The translations under genes were made by a program, and so were the position numbers. Below, piece by piece: positions 11,670 to 24,213 of a DNA stretch of 64,000 bases. A model generated the notes under the pieces. It saw only the letters and a list, made by a program, of their open reading frames with translations, did not search any database and had not been told where the DNA came from. The first letter of the stretch is position 1; each line of letters begins with the position of its first letter. This stretch comes from Chamaecyparis obtusa (lineage: Eukaryota; Streptophyta; Pinopsida; Cupressales; Cupressaceae), in the NCBI GenBank assembly GCA_027943335.1, contig BSBK01001118.1, positions 477,501 to 541,500 on the forward strand, read 5' to 3'.

Positions 11670-12660
11670 TTAAAGAATAATCATACCATGTATACTAGTA
11701 CTTTCCACTAAACATGATTTCAAGTTTTTCCATCTATAGTTCAAGGGTAGCAAAGCTTAAGGGGAGGATGACTAGTGATACTTTAAACTCAATGGTGAAG
11801 TTATTCAATGTGCAATGTAAGAATAAAGTGAATGATGTCATTGGAAAATACATTACATGTGGCTTATTCCCCTTATTATAATGAAAAGCATATATCTTTA
11901 TTGGAAACCAACCACATTAAATAGAGATAAAGTATGTACCAATGATCATACCTTCTACATTTTAACTCCTAATTAACCCATCAAAAGCTTTACTGCTTTA
12001 GAAGTCCACACTCTTGATAACCTACCAATCTATTGCACTTATATCCAATACATCAATCATAAAATTAGTATTATTAAGGAAATTTGATACACTCTAAATT
12101 CAACTTATAAAAATCGATAGCCATTTTCCAAGATCTCCTAATTGTGGTATATACTAATCTTTAAGATACATCAATAACTAATAACGTACCATCTTTCTTA
12201 TCATAGCTGGAAAATACAAAATATTAAACATTGACCTTAAAACTACTTAAGGATGCCACAAGTCAGTAATGCATTGGAATCACTAATCATTATTTGAACA
12301 CTTTAGTTTGCCAATTATGACTAAATACCTAGGTCACAAAAAAAAAAAAAAAGTAACTAAATCGACTAGTTCAACGTTACTTTTTAAAAATACAATGTTA
12401 ACTAGTTTCTTTGAAAATCAAACAAATTTATAAAAAATATCTACCATGCCTAGCGTCTTCTTGATAAGAAACACACAAAAAGACTATTAGATTTTACAAG
12501 TTCCAAAAAAAATAAACCTATATTACCCCTACCTACAAAGAGAAATTCAAACATGCCAATTTTCTACATATTTTCTATCAATTTTCCCTCAAAACCAAGA
12601 TTGTTGTAGGCGTTTGCAAAGTTAAAAAAAATAAAAAATCCAAGTAAACCAAAAAGCACT
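11670..12660. other. CACTA-1 internal DNA, no gene recognised
   Basis: AT-rich DNA with a short A run (12341-12355). No clear exon in any frame. Confidence 0.4.
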
Positions 12661-12663
12661 TAC

Positions 12664-12890
12664 TGCAATGGAAAAACATTCACCCTCGTAGAATTTCAAG
12701 CTAACACCTTTTACAGCTTCAACTTCCTTTTGGACTCTCTTAGTTCAATAACCTATCATATTGTCAAATGACTAGAATTCCCACCATTTCCTAGTTGTGT
12801 ACACTTTTCTTAGATTTTGAAGCTCCACAACAACTTTAGATGCCATATCTAGATCAACTTGCTCCATGTTTGAGTTTTTATCCTTTACTC
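12664..12890 (-). pseudogene. ABCA: Captured ABC transporter fragment (ABCA type, start of nucleotide-binding domain)
   Basis: One minus-strand frame reads NMEQVDLDM, then VVVELQNLRKVYTTRK, then after two stops EVEAVKGVSLKFYEGECFSIA, ending at a GTAAGT donor (12657-12663 on the plus strand). This matches the lead-in to the Walker A exon of plant ABCA transporters (LxNLxKVY...AVxxLSLxxYEGExFxLLGHNGAGK). The Walker A exon itself is not seen next to it. Two in-frame stops lie in the poorly conserved middle. It is a relic within CACTA-1. Confidence 0.65.
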
Positions 12891-14529
12891 CTCCATTATA
12901 TTCAACTGTGAATGGTAGGAAATGCTATCAAGTAAAAGAAAAGAAATTGAAAAATAGATGGAAGTTACAAAAATACCAAAGATAAATTGCTTTTTAAAAT
13001 TAAGATGCATAAACACAATGCTGACACAACAAACAAACAAGAAACTGAATAGCAGTACAATATTTATAAAACAAAGATAAAAAAATAGCTTATGCACACC
13101 AGTTTCATTTCTTCAAACTTAAATCCTTTACTGAAGACCAATTGACATCCTAAAACACATTGACATATGACAGCAACATATAACACTTTCTATAGCGCTT
13201 ATTCAAAAGCACTGAGAAACTAAAAGACTAAATTGTTGGAAAGAAAACAAAAAAAGACTTATCCCAGAAGCCAAAAAGAACTAACAACAATACAAAAACA
13301 ATCAGAAAAGTACACATCTTCAAAAAAAAGACATGAAGAAACATGCATTTTCTTTAAACTAGGAAATTTTGACTCCTAGTTTCCATGCCAACAATTTGTT
13401 TATGTGTTTCAAACTTTCAACAATTTATGGAGAATCATTTAGACCAATTTCAAAGAAGAGACAAGTAGTAGATTCTAGAATAGAAAAAAAATTGTTTACT
13501 AGAATTGACACAGTCCAAGAAATCATAATTACTATGGTAAGGTGCTCAAACTACACTTAAATGTGATGAATCCTAACATAGCTAAATTTAGCTAAAGAAA
13601 GGAAATATAATTTAATAGTACTCACAAGGTGAACTAACAACATACAGACAAAAATTACATCAAAGAAAGCTATAAATATTTGTCTAGGCTTTCCCAAGAT
13701 ATATGTTAACCCATGCCATGTAACACCAAGTCATGTCCTTACTTTGGCATTGTTTAACATCCTGTGTGCTAAACACACCAATGGGCATTGTGCCATTCCT
13801 AGTGACATCTAACCTCAATGTCATCTTCTGAGCAAATTATGTAACACAACACAACAGATTACAACTCGTTTGGATCATCTAGAATTGGACAAAGAGCTCT
13901 AACATTATCCATATGACTCAAACATTGAACCTTTATCCTATGTCGCATCCTAAACTTGTGCCAAGTACTGAACTTCTAAATATGTTTTGATGAGTCATGA
14001 CAATGGTAACTTAAGAGTAATAGGTCAAGGTCCACCATGAGGTCTTGTGGATAGTGTGGGGATAATGAAGCTACAAATAATCAAGCCATCTAAGAGATTT
14101 GAATCTCTAATTGTCAACTATATAAATTTCCTTGATTTTCTTTCTAAATTTGCAATATAAACCAAGGATTATTTTATGAACTATTTATATAGTCAAGGTT
14201 TTTATGCCCTTTATTAACTATTGTTTGTCATATTTCACTTGATTTTTATCCTCCTATTTCCTTTTACAAACATGTATAATTTGTGATTTGTTTCATGTGC
14301 ATGAGTATCATAAGTACATTAATGTACAAAGTTTGGCCTCCCTCCATCCTCATCCTGGAAACATCGTGGAAGACAACTTTATATATGAATGTATGTATAC
14401 ATGTGTGTGTGCACAATGACAATAGAAATTACAGAAGATCATTTGGTTTGCAAAATAACTTGGGGAAAATTGGAATTAACTCCGAACAAACATTATTCAT
14501 TCGGAACCATTTTTTAAACTAGAAAAAAA
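12891..14529. other. CACTA-1 internal DNA, probably intron or flank of captured genes
   Basis: No convincing exon. The short open frames at 12885-13097 (minus) and 13369-13560 (plus) have no recognisable family features. Part may be intron from the captured ABCA or SKS loci. Confidence 0.35.
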
Positions 14530-15880
14530 TGAAAATGTTAAGCCTCCATTAAGAAGTGGGGCCAAACTTGATAGATCTTACCTAGTTAAGAGACCAGTCA
14601 ACCTAAATGGTGGGCTCTCTCAGAATAGATCCAGAAATAGCCCTCTGAGAATTGTTGTAGCAAAATATTATACAACTCATGAGAATAGGACTAGTGAAAT
14701 GAGTAGATGCAACAAGATAGTAGTCCTGAGATGGTTGATCTGCAGTCACCAAAATAGAGTAGCTCTAAGCAACATGGATATCAAGAGATTCATAGATATT
14801 TTGGACAGCGTGAGATCCCTTCACTTCAATAAGCTTCATTTTGTGCCCCTCAATCCTGAAGTTCAGAGAGGATGACAATCCTACAATTAAAATGAAAAGA
14901 TGATAGGTTTTTTCTATAAATCAACAAATATCAGAGGAATGTTTGCAAAGCAACCAGATCTAGAATATATTGAAGGCATCATGTGCAAGAAGATCTTACC
15001 TTGATCCACTATTAATGCATAGCCATTTATTCCTTGACCATTGATGAGATCACCATTAGGAGGACCTAGAGCTTTCCCGAAGTCAAGTGTTTTTGGAAGT
15101 ATCTGCTCACAAGTATCATCAAATGGTCACAAAATATGGTAATGCCAGAAAATGCTTCCAAAACAAAATGCACTAGAAGAAGTTCGACCTAACAGATTTT
15201 CCTTTTCACTGTGGAACCCAACAACTTACAGTATGATTGCACTTGTACCAATTTCCTATCAAAACCATGTCATCGCCATCAATAGCAGAGAAAGGCACAT
15301 GGATCAGGGCCCTGCTAACCACTTTCAGGCCTCTGAAGCCTCCTGCTGCCTTATGGAAGTACATTAACAGGAAGTAGAAATAGCTTCCTATCTGATCCTT
15401 CACTTGGAACTTGTATGTGAAGTTTTTCCAAGGTGGTATGGGACAATTGGTTCCAAAAAATCCATCTTGCCAAAAGTTTATTCTCTGCTATATCCCATTC
15501 CTCTAACATAAAATGCATGTTGGCTCAATGTACTACATATCACCAAAAATCTTGTTGAGATTCAAACAACGATTAATGGAAAGAGTGACGATTTAGAACT
15601 TACCATGACAATAGAAATTTATGGTCTAAGTTATTAAATACAATAATAATAATTTTGTCATTTGTCGTAGTGTCAATATCAGGTCTAGGAAATTGACCAT
15701 TAATCAGAATTCCCTGCAAAAAAATTAGAGATGAGTGATGTTCTTGGTCACCAATGACAACCATTGATAGAACACATTAAAGTATATGTGAATTGGGAAA
15801 ACCAGGGGGTTGGAAAAACACACCTTCTGAGGAACACCAAGAGTCCATATAGTACCATATGTAATATTCTAGGTAAAGAA
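14530..15880 (-). pseudogene. SKS: Captured SKU5-similar (SKS) multicopper-oxidase-like gene fragment, five exons
   Basis: Exons on the minus strand with GT..AG borders: 15824-15880 (NITYGTIWTLGVPQK), 15604-15713 (GILINGQFPRPDIDTTTNDK, then VFNNLDHKFLLSW), 15230-15500 (WQDGFFGTNCPIPPWKNFTY and FQVKDQIGSYFYF, then AAGGF and IGNWYKCNH), 15000-15102 (LGPPNGDLINGQGINGYAL) and 14880 down to about 14530 (LNFRIEGHKMKLIEVKGSHA, SLDIHV, DYYLVAST). This order and spacing are those of SKU5/SKS cell-wall glycoproteins, cupredoxin domains 1 and 2. The signal peptide exon and everything after about residue 300 are missing. Stops stand where the family has Trp (FFTWN), Gln (NGVQQR) and Gln (HVGQSYS-like), each explained by one C-to-T or G-to-A change. 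Introns are kept, so genomic DNA was captured, not cDNA. Confidence 0.88.
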
Positions 15881-17610
15881 TTGCACTCATAATTTATAAT
15901 TGCATTCATCTTACTAAAAGTTCTGTGTAGAATATTGATCTCACTACTCCTTTTCACAGTAGAAAGGATGAGTCTTGTGCAATTTGCATGTTAAAAATAC
16001 CCACTTTGTGAGAAGACAATGCAATCAAACAATGCAGATGCAACAATGTACCAAAGTTGTAACAAAAAGAAAAATGATTAATACATAAAGTGTTAAGAAT
16101 CTGAACAAGTAGAGTCCTATTTGTGATACCCAAATAAAAAATGTTTGGTTGTAAGGTCCCCCTCCCCACCCTAATTTCTATAAACTACACTTACAGTGTT
16201 CTTATCATTAATCAAGAAAACAACAAATGCATGATCTCAAATGAATAAAGTTAGAAAAGATTCTAGATGACAATAGCTGTAAAGAAAATAGTTCTCCACT
16301 TTCCTCTATTACTGGTATACCATACATACAAGATGTATACACCTAATGCCCTTTAAAGGACACATAAATTAGGCTTATTTGTGAACTAACATCTATGGTA
16401 GGCCTTGTGATGTTTGGATTATATGATTGTGCCTGTACCTATCCTCAAAGAAAATCCCAAGTACTACTAGTAGTAAGGACTATTTTTTCTTTTCCATTTA
16501 CACCAAATGTCTGGTTTACTATAGGGGGCCTGGAATAAGAGATTCTCAGTGTTTGAGTCCAAAAGATGTGTGGTGTATAATTTAACCTTTTGTGGAAGAC
16601 CTCTAAAGGACAAATTAACAAATCTCGGGGTGTTACAAGGATTGGCCAGTAAGGAAATGGTCAGGTTGCATAGTTTGAATCTATGAGATCTTATGAACCA
16701 TCTATGTTCTTCTCAAAGAAAATGATGTAGTTCCACAAGTATACACTGCAAGTATTATTATTATTTTGGCTTTACCAACTACCTTCTAACAAATGATTAA
16801 AAAAATTGAAATCATCTATACGTTTAAAGAATAATTTTTTATTCTTTTGATCAAGCATATTTTTTCAGATCCAAGAAAGTTTATAGATCTTAGTCTTAAG
16901 GATTTCTTTAACTTCTGCTTACATTAGAGATGTATAATGAATCGCTAAAGAGACAAATTTAGAATAAATAGCATATGAGAAAATAAAATTAATAAAGAAA
17001 TATATAGGGACTTCATTTCTATTGAATTTTCTCTTCACTCAATAGTTTTCTTGTATCTTCAGCACCAAATTCAAATTCCTAACTTAGACAATATTAAATT
17101 ATTTCTAAAAATTCCCCACAAACAAAAACATATATTTGAGTGAACTTAAAAGAAGCCAAAATTCGTGTATCTTAGCCATTTTATCCATTGTTGGATTTCC
17201 CAAGTTTGACAGTTATCCTTTGATGGGTGTCGCCAATCCAATAGTTTAGAATCTAGATTACATGCAATGTTGAGTCCTTACTATAGACATGGACAGCTAA
17301 ATGTTCATAAGCATGGACAGTTAAATGTTCATCTTTATAAGCTAACAAATTGTTGAGGAACATTAGGTGGTCATGCAAAAATCTGATGCGCACTCAACAA
17401 AAATCTTCACTATCAAAAATCCAAAAATAACTACACTCTGACCAAGGATGATGATAATTATTGAGGCCTTTACTCTTTATTATATAAATAAGGCTCAATT
17501 TAAGGGGCTTCTACCCAAAAACTTACAACACATATATCAATTTTGACATTGTAGTAGTCTACAAAATTTGTTTCATGACGGTAATAAAATAGCCAGTTAT
17601 AACATATATA
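15881..17610. other. CACTA-1 internal DNA, no gene recognised
   Basis: The part just beyond 15880 would be the SKS 5' intron or flank. A GGACAGCTAAATGTTCATAAGCATGGACAGTTAAATGTTCAT duplication lies near 17287-17333. Otherwise featureless. Confidence 0.35.
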
Positions 17611-17620
17611 GAGTGCAGTA

Positions 17621-17920
17621 GTGGCCAATTACAACATATATAGAGTGTGCAAACAGATTCTTAGAGAAGGTCTTATCAATGAAAATGAGGTCAAGATGGA
17701 ATGCTTGTATGATTCCCTAGAAGACGTAATTGGGTATTGCCTGTTGAAATTTCTTAATGTGATGGTAAAGACATGTAGAGAATGGGCAATAAAGTTTGAA
17801 GAGGAGAAGATTTGGGATACCATGGACATAGTAGGAAAGGTTACAGGAGTGATGCAAGGTTGGAATGTGGAAGACAAAGGCAAAATTCTATAGCAAAAGT
17901 TTCTCAGCAGGATGTCCAAT
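17621..17920 (+). pseudogene. Unidentified captured fragment, 90-residue open frame
   Basis: The plus frame reads a 90-residue acidic, helix-prone stretch (LREGLINENEVKMECLYDSL, FEEEKIWDTMDIVGKV) with composition unlike random AT-rich DNA. A preceding short duplication (GGCCAATTACAACATATATAGAGTG at about 17590 and 17621) may mark a junction. I do not recognise the family. The opposing minus frame of similar length is probably its shadow. Confidence 0.3.
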
Positions 17921-18319
17921 CAAATCCAAACGGTAATTTCCTTCCTATTTTATTACAAAAATATAGTCCACTTTCTTTTATTTTATAAGAAATTTACACT
18001 TTCCCATTATGCTTGTTTTATTTTGGGATTTTTTAAATTTATTTTTCTAATGAAGTTTCAAATTATGCACTAAAATATATGGAATATGTTTTAAAAGATT
18101 TATAATTGTTTAGTTAATTTTTATCTCTTTTTTATTTAGTTATATATCTACAATTTAGAGGAAAAACTCAAAATCCTAATGATCTGATTTTTCTTCTCAT
18201 TCTTACAAATCATGGATATTCATCTTTATTTCTAAGTGTCTTATAGCTTTGCAATTTAATGAAAGAAAATTAATATTGTAGAATTTGTCAACAAATTTTT
18301 TGTGTACCTTGGCATGACA

Positions 18320-18890
18320 AAGATCCAAGATTATCTTCAACTCTTTTCATGAGAATCTTCTGATATTCAGATGCCTTGCACCTTACCAAATGCTCAATCT
18401 TCTCCAATAGTTCATTCTCAACCTTCAAAGGAAGCAACACCAAAAAACTCAACCAGTTCAGTTAAAATTCTAGTAATAATAAATATTTAGTCAAATTTTC
18501 CATATCTAAAAGAGCATTTGTATCAATAGCATTTGTCCTATCCAAGGACAAAAAGGAGCTTGTTTTGTTTAAAATTTTAGGGCTTCCTTAATTTTAGTAA
18601 TTCTTTTAAAACAATTTTATGAAGACAAGGATTTCATGACATTGTTGGAATCAAAAGATTTTTCTAGTCTCAATGTAAGAACTTTTGAGGCTTATCCTAA
18701 CATGTGACCTAACATCTAAAGCATTGATTAAATATCATTAAATGAAAACACATGTCTGTAATAAGTACAATTACTGTCATAGATGATTGTTAAAAAAATT
18801 GAACTAGAATTCTGATGCATTCTACAGCCTTGAAAATGGTGTGACTCTTCTGAAGCAATCTCAATAGCTTTTGTAGCCTGTCAAGTGAAC
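18320..18890 (-). pseudogene. Two possible captured exons of an unidentified gene
   Basis: On the minus strand, ATKAIEIASEESHHF follows a plausible CACTTGACAG acceptor (about 18880). About 400 bases further on is KVENELLEKIEHLVR plus YQKILMKRVEDNLG (18320-18435). Both are charged, helical and in the same orientation as the SKS, ABCA and PPR fragments, which suggests another captured gene. No family recognised. Confidence 0.3.
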
Positions 18891-21740
18891 AAATTGATAA
18901 ATTATTTGTTCCTTATCTCCACTGCAAATGCAACATCAAAATCAAGATCTAGATGCAACATGGTTGTACAACCCTAACAAATATAGATATTCTTTATTAT
19001 AAACCCAATATTAAAAAACTCAAATGTGGATTTCAAGATTTACCAAAAATGACCCAAAATAAGGCATAGCAGTAGGGGCAATAAAGGCCTTTTCAGAGTA
19101 GCACAAAAAATAATAATAAATAAAGTTGTAGAGCGCAAAGGAACTGTCAGCTATGAATTTGGGCTAATTGATTATCCCAAATGGAACAATAAGAGTAATG
19201 GCATGAATACAAATTTTTATAGGGGCACTAGATTTTGCAATGTTGCAATGACAAGGAATGATTTGAAATATCAAAAGAAGTCAACAAGTAATGCATTAAG
19301 GAACCAGTATCATGACTAAATGCTTTAAGATACCCTTATACCCAGAGAAAAGTTTATTTTGAAGTTTTAGATACCCTGGTGCAGGAGCACCTAAGCACTA
19401 AGAGGTTCAAGGAGGTTAAAGGTCATAATATGAACAATTTGATTATATTTGGGTCATTCATGATGTATTAAGGTCATTTGAGTCAACTGAATCCAATCAT
19501 AAAGCTATAAAAAGCCAATGACAACAAATGTTGTCAAAATACATAATATTACAAAACATGTCCATCGGTTGCAATGGGTGTAGTTATACAGTTAGAAGGT
19601 TGGAAAGAGGTTATATATACTTGTTGTGGTTGAATTTAGGAAGATATTGATCAGTCAAGGGAGAGATTGAAAGGAATTACTCTTTAATCCCTGAATTGTC
19701 ATGTTTTGGATAGGTCCGTGGTGAGTTTCAAAGCCTTTAAGGCTCATATTTGGATGTAATATCATGTTGTAATTGATTTGAAATGATAATAGAATGATTA
19801 ATCTTTGTTTTGAATCCATTTTAAGTCACAATGATTTATGTGCAAACTGTCAAAATCCTTCATAAGGGTTGCCCGTTCTAGGAAAAAGCCCATATCTTTT
19901 GATTCAACCATTGGATTTGGCTAAAAATCAGGGAAAATGTTTTTAACTAGGCTATTGATAACTTGACTGGAGAGATTGGCATTATGATAACTTATGTAAA
20001 ATTTATAAATGATTGTTTCTTACAGATCATAGAGGAAAATCATAATCAACATCCTTGTTTAAAAGAAAATTGTGTAAATTCTAAAATACTTGGTGGAAAA
20101 CCATAAGATTTGGTTTGGTATTATTTTAATGCATATTTGTCATGATATAAAAGTTGCAGGTTGATTAGAGATGGTTTGATACACTTTTGAGAAAGCATGG
20201 TCACTGTAACAGTGATTTCACAGTGTGGACAACATATAACAAGAACAGTAAGTGGTTTTGGTCATGTTGATATTGAACATTGGTATTAAATCTTCCTTGA
20301 TGACATTGAATTGGGAAGGTGTGAATATTTATGGCATGATGGAATCTTGTTTGAAATAATGCTTCTTTACTTGAAATAATGTAAGCAATGTGTGGATAGA
20401 ATGGAATGAGGACTAATGGATTCCTTAATTATAGTTTGTGACAAAGATGTTGTGAATGAAGGATTGATTTTGGTAACATGTAATGTGACCCTAGACACTT
20501 GTTAGAATATGCAAAATGTATCATGATATGTGGACATAATCTTGTCAGATGTCTCATTTACCTAATCTTGGAAACCTTGCAATGTGTTTGGTGTTAAGAA
20601 ATATCCTTGAAGGTTGTTTTACATGATGCTCTCCATCATACCCTTTGGGTATGTCCATACCCAAGCTAGAACTATTCCCATATACAGACAACACCCATAT
20701 CAAAAGAACCCAATAACATGGTATAAAAATATAGAGCAAGTGGACACCAATAAAGGCCAAAGCAAAGATATGGGCAAAAAACTATGCAACAACTTCACTA
20801 GTAACCTCTAATGAACCCAAAATAGTTTGGGTGTTTCCATCCCAAATCAAATCCAACATGGGTCCTTAGGCCTGATCTTTTAGACTGGGACATTTGAATG
20901 GTCAATATGAGGTCACTCCATGGATGAACCTAGAAAGGGTCCACAAAAATTTAAGAAATGTTAAAACACAGTTTTTCTAAATTAAAGTGAATTGTTTTAA
21001 GAAATTGGAACTTGGTTAAAAGGAACTTATGAACAATGACATGTGAAATTAAGGTCCCAGTTGCCTCGAAGGGATTAATTTTGACTTGATGGCACGAAAC
21101 CTTGCACTAGGACCAGGATCTGCACCCTTGACTTCACAACATCCATCAAATCTAGTTTTAAAAGCAGAAGAAAAATTGTTTTCAAACTTTTGTGCTAGAT
21201 GGGAAAGTAGCAATTTTTTTCCCTAAACTTTTGAATTTCTACACTTAGATTTAAATTAATTGAGTTTCATTTATGATCTATACTTTTGGTTTTCTTAGTC
21301 AATCACAATTTCAAGTTATGTTGCTATGACATAAATCATTTTGACTTGCCTCTAGAATTTATGATTTGCCAAGTGGTGTTGCACTATCAATTGTCAATTT
21401 ATCAGACATGTAATCGTGTTTCAATTTTGTTCATTTTTTAGCATATTATGGTGTTAAATATAATATAGTGTACATCTAGTTGTATACAAATCTGCCAAAC
21501 CTTGGCAAAATTTGGTGAACCACTAAAACCAAACTTGCAACATAGATAAAGGTGAAAAATAATAGATATTAACATAAATACAAATACAAAAAAGAACAAC
21601 CACATTATTTCTATTAATCTAGAAGTAAAAAAAAAGACATCAGAGAAATACAAAGGAATCTAATTATAGCTCAAAGATTTATGCAAACAAAAGCGAACAA
21701 AAAACAAGAAGTAGAAGAATAATGCAACTGCTACCTTCTT
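18891..21740. other. CACTA-1 internal DNA, dispersed-repeat-like
   Basis: Several hundred bases (19380-20560) have the look of LTR or other dispersed repeat sequence (moderate GC, no frames), but I found no paired termini or target duplication. No gene assigned. Confidence 0.35.
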
Positions 21741-21744
21741 TCTC

Positions 21745-22135
21745 TAGTTAGCATGGATTTACTCTAACAAGTTTGCAAGGTTGTTCGGATTTACTGCAAA
21801 AACTCTTTTCTTATAGCTAAGGACCGAGGGCTTCTGAAAAGTTTCTAGCATCATTTCAACAAACCATTTTGTACATACCCTATAAATTATAATCATTACA
21901 TCCAATGAGATTAATGTTTTTTTGAGGCATTTGGGTGAACATATCACATGCCTTGTCCATGTTTCTACATTTTGCATGCATGTCTACCTGGGCACTCGCA
22001 ACTACAGCATCCGAGTAAATTCAACTTTCATTTATGCTTTGATGGATGTCTATACCCTGTTCTAAAGCTCCCATTTTGGTACAGGATGATTTTGTGTACA
22101 TGTCTAACAAGGCATTTTCATTTATGACATATAAT
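21745..22135 (-). pseudogene. Captured pentatricopeptide-repeat (PPR, PLS type) gene fragment
   Basis: Minus-strand reading gives ENALLDMYTKS, MGALEQGIDIHQSI, then YSDAVVASAQVDMHAKCRNM and DKACDMFTQMPQKN, followed after a frame change by VQNG and FVEMMLETFQK. This is the standard plant PPR series (DVVVASALVDMYAKCGxxxxARxxFDxMPxxN...NGxxxEALxLFxKM). It covers two to three repeats, with stops and at least one frameshift. PPR proteins act in organelle RNA processing; this piece cannot encode one. Confidence 0.85.
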
Positions 22136-23842
22136 TAAATTTCACATAGATTATGATTTTATTGATAACCATACCTAGTTCTAAAGCAATATTTTTTTTA
22201 GAGGGTTGAAGGATAATGGAAAAAGTTGAGAATTCACTTAAAAATTTGTAAGGCTATTTTTTTAGTGTGTATCTTGCAATCATTGCCTTTCATGAATTTG
22301 TGCATACCACACACCATTTCATTAGGAACAGTAGTTCAAAACCTTATGTGTAACTACAGGTTTTTGCAATGATGGACAATAGGGACTAAACACTCTTCAC
22401 TCTAGATGGATGCTTCATTCTAGAGATTCTCGGGATACTCAATGATTAACCACAATGAGACATCAATGATGATTCACAATGGAACCTGAATCCTATTTTT
22501 AATAGAAACATGGTCTGCTCTTGTCAATTTGATATCTTGATGTATCTATTGCTTGAAAATCAGGTCCTCATAGTCATCCTCCTTGGGCTATTGGAAACAC
22601 AGAACAATTGCATAAAAGAAAAGGAAAGGATATAGTTGCTTAAAATAATATGCAATGGTGTAATTTCCCTCATATTTTCTCCAACCAAAAATATGGGAGC
22701 AAATGATGGAGCTTAAGTGTAGTGTATATACAATAAAATATTTGAGTCTACAGTGAATTAAAAGAAAAACCTACAAAGGATCTTTGTTTATTTTACTAAG
22801 GATAATCATTCTTTACCACTGATAAATAAATATATTAAAAGAGTTTTTAGGAATAGAGATGCAACCAGTCCACGACCTGTAGAAGTCACAACATGGAGAG
22901 TAAGTCCCTCATTCTCCTAGATATACAGAGATAACATTTGCATAAATATAGAAATTAAAGCACAGACCATTAAATTGCACAAAATATCGATAGATTCTCC
23001 TAATTATTTTAAATATTATAAGTTTTGAAGTTGGTATTTCTGTTCATAAGGGTTTGAGTGTGGGTTAGGAGATAACAAAGGAAGTTCTTGTTCATTCTTA
23101 GCATCCAGAATTTACTGAGATAAGAGAACTCACTTGCAAACACAAACTAGATCTGTATCAAATCTCAAAAAATTCCATTCAAAATCTTCAAGCAAGACTC
23201 CGGTCAAATCCTAACCTCCATGACGACCACAATAATAGAGCAAAGCGCAAAAGATGAAAGATCAAAATGAAAATGAGATTCAAGGTTCGAGTAAGGGTTT
23301 TTAGCTCTAAAAGTGACCAAAGGCATTTAGCGCCTTTTTAAAGAATTTTTACCCAAAGATGCGGAAGTGTATTTATTATTTTAATTATATTTATATTTGG
23401 ATTAATATTTATTGAGTAATATTTAATTCATTACTTGATATGAATGATAAATATTATTTAAATTAATATTTATTAAGTGATTAGTGTTATACTATTTCAA
23501 TAAATATTATTTTGAATACAAATGAAATTAAACTAATAATTTTTTTAATTTTTTTTATTGTAATTAATATTTATGTGATGGTATCTTATAAGTAATAAAT
23601 AAATATTAACTTAAATGCAAAAAGATAAACATAAATGTAATCATTTGGGAGCTAGGGTTTGAGAGGAATTGAGTTTGATGTTTATGGATAGAGGGGATTT
23701 TCTCCCCTTTTCTACATAATTGAGAAGTCTTTTTGGTGCACCAAGATACCTAGGCATCCAAATGGTCGAGTCAGATAGGTTTCTCATGAGAGGGACTTAA
23801 GCTCTATGGATTATGATCAAATTTAAAAGAAAAAGAAATAGA
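22136..23842. other. CACTA-1 internal DNA, no gene recognised
   Basis: No exon or RNA gene supported. The last 500 bases become strongly AT-rich before the right subterminal array. Confidence 0.35.
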
Positions 23843-24213
23843 GGAGTAATAGTCAGTGTTTTAGTCATTTTTATTTGTTTGACTAATTATTTAGTTGTGA
23901 CTTTACTCCATGACCAAATTAGTCATTTATTTAGTCATTTACACTTGTGTTAGTATAAAAGAGTAATAATAATTCATTTAGTCATTTTTTAGGGGTGACT
24001 AATTATTTAGTCATTTATTTGGTCATTTATTTAGTCATTTATTTGGTCATTTATATTTTTTTGACCTTGTGATATTATCTGATGACCAAATTAGTCATTT
24101 ATTTGGTCATTTATACTTGTGAATTGTAAAAAATTAGTAGAATATGATTAGTTTTAGTCACATGACTAAATATTTTAGTCATGTAGTCATTTATTTGCTA
24201 AATTCTACTAGTG
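23843..24213. repeat. CACTA-1 right subterminal repeats and terminus
   Basis: Dense TAGTCATTTATTTGGTCATTT units in both orientations, ending AAATTCTACTAGTG at 24213. It mirrors the left array and supports both ends belonging to one element. Confidence 0.78.

Larger units (their letters stand above)
11244..24213. mobile_element. CACTA-1: ~13-kb CACTA (EnSpm-like) element carrying gene fragments
   Basis: The left end starts CACTAGTACAAAAATAGCAA. The right end, read on the other strand, starts CACTAGTAGAATTTAGCAAA. Both ends carry dense TGACCAAATAAA/TTTATTTGGTCA subterminal repeats. TTA occurs at 11239-11241 and at 24214-24216, with two extra bases (TA) between the left TTA and the CACTA end. 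Removing the element, those two bases and one TTA restores a LINE reading frame. No transposase (TNP2-like) frame is visible, so it is non-autonomous. Inside are a tRNA relic and fragments of ABCA, SKS and PPR genes, all on the minus strand. Confidence 0.82.
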
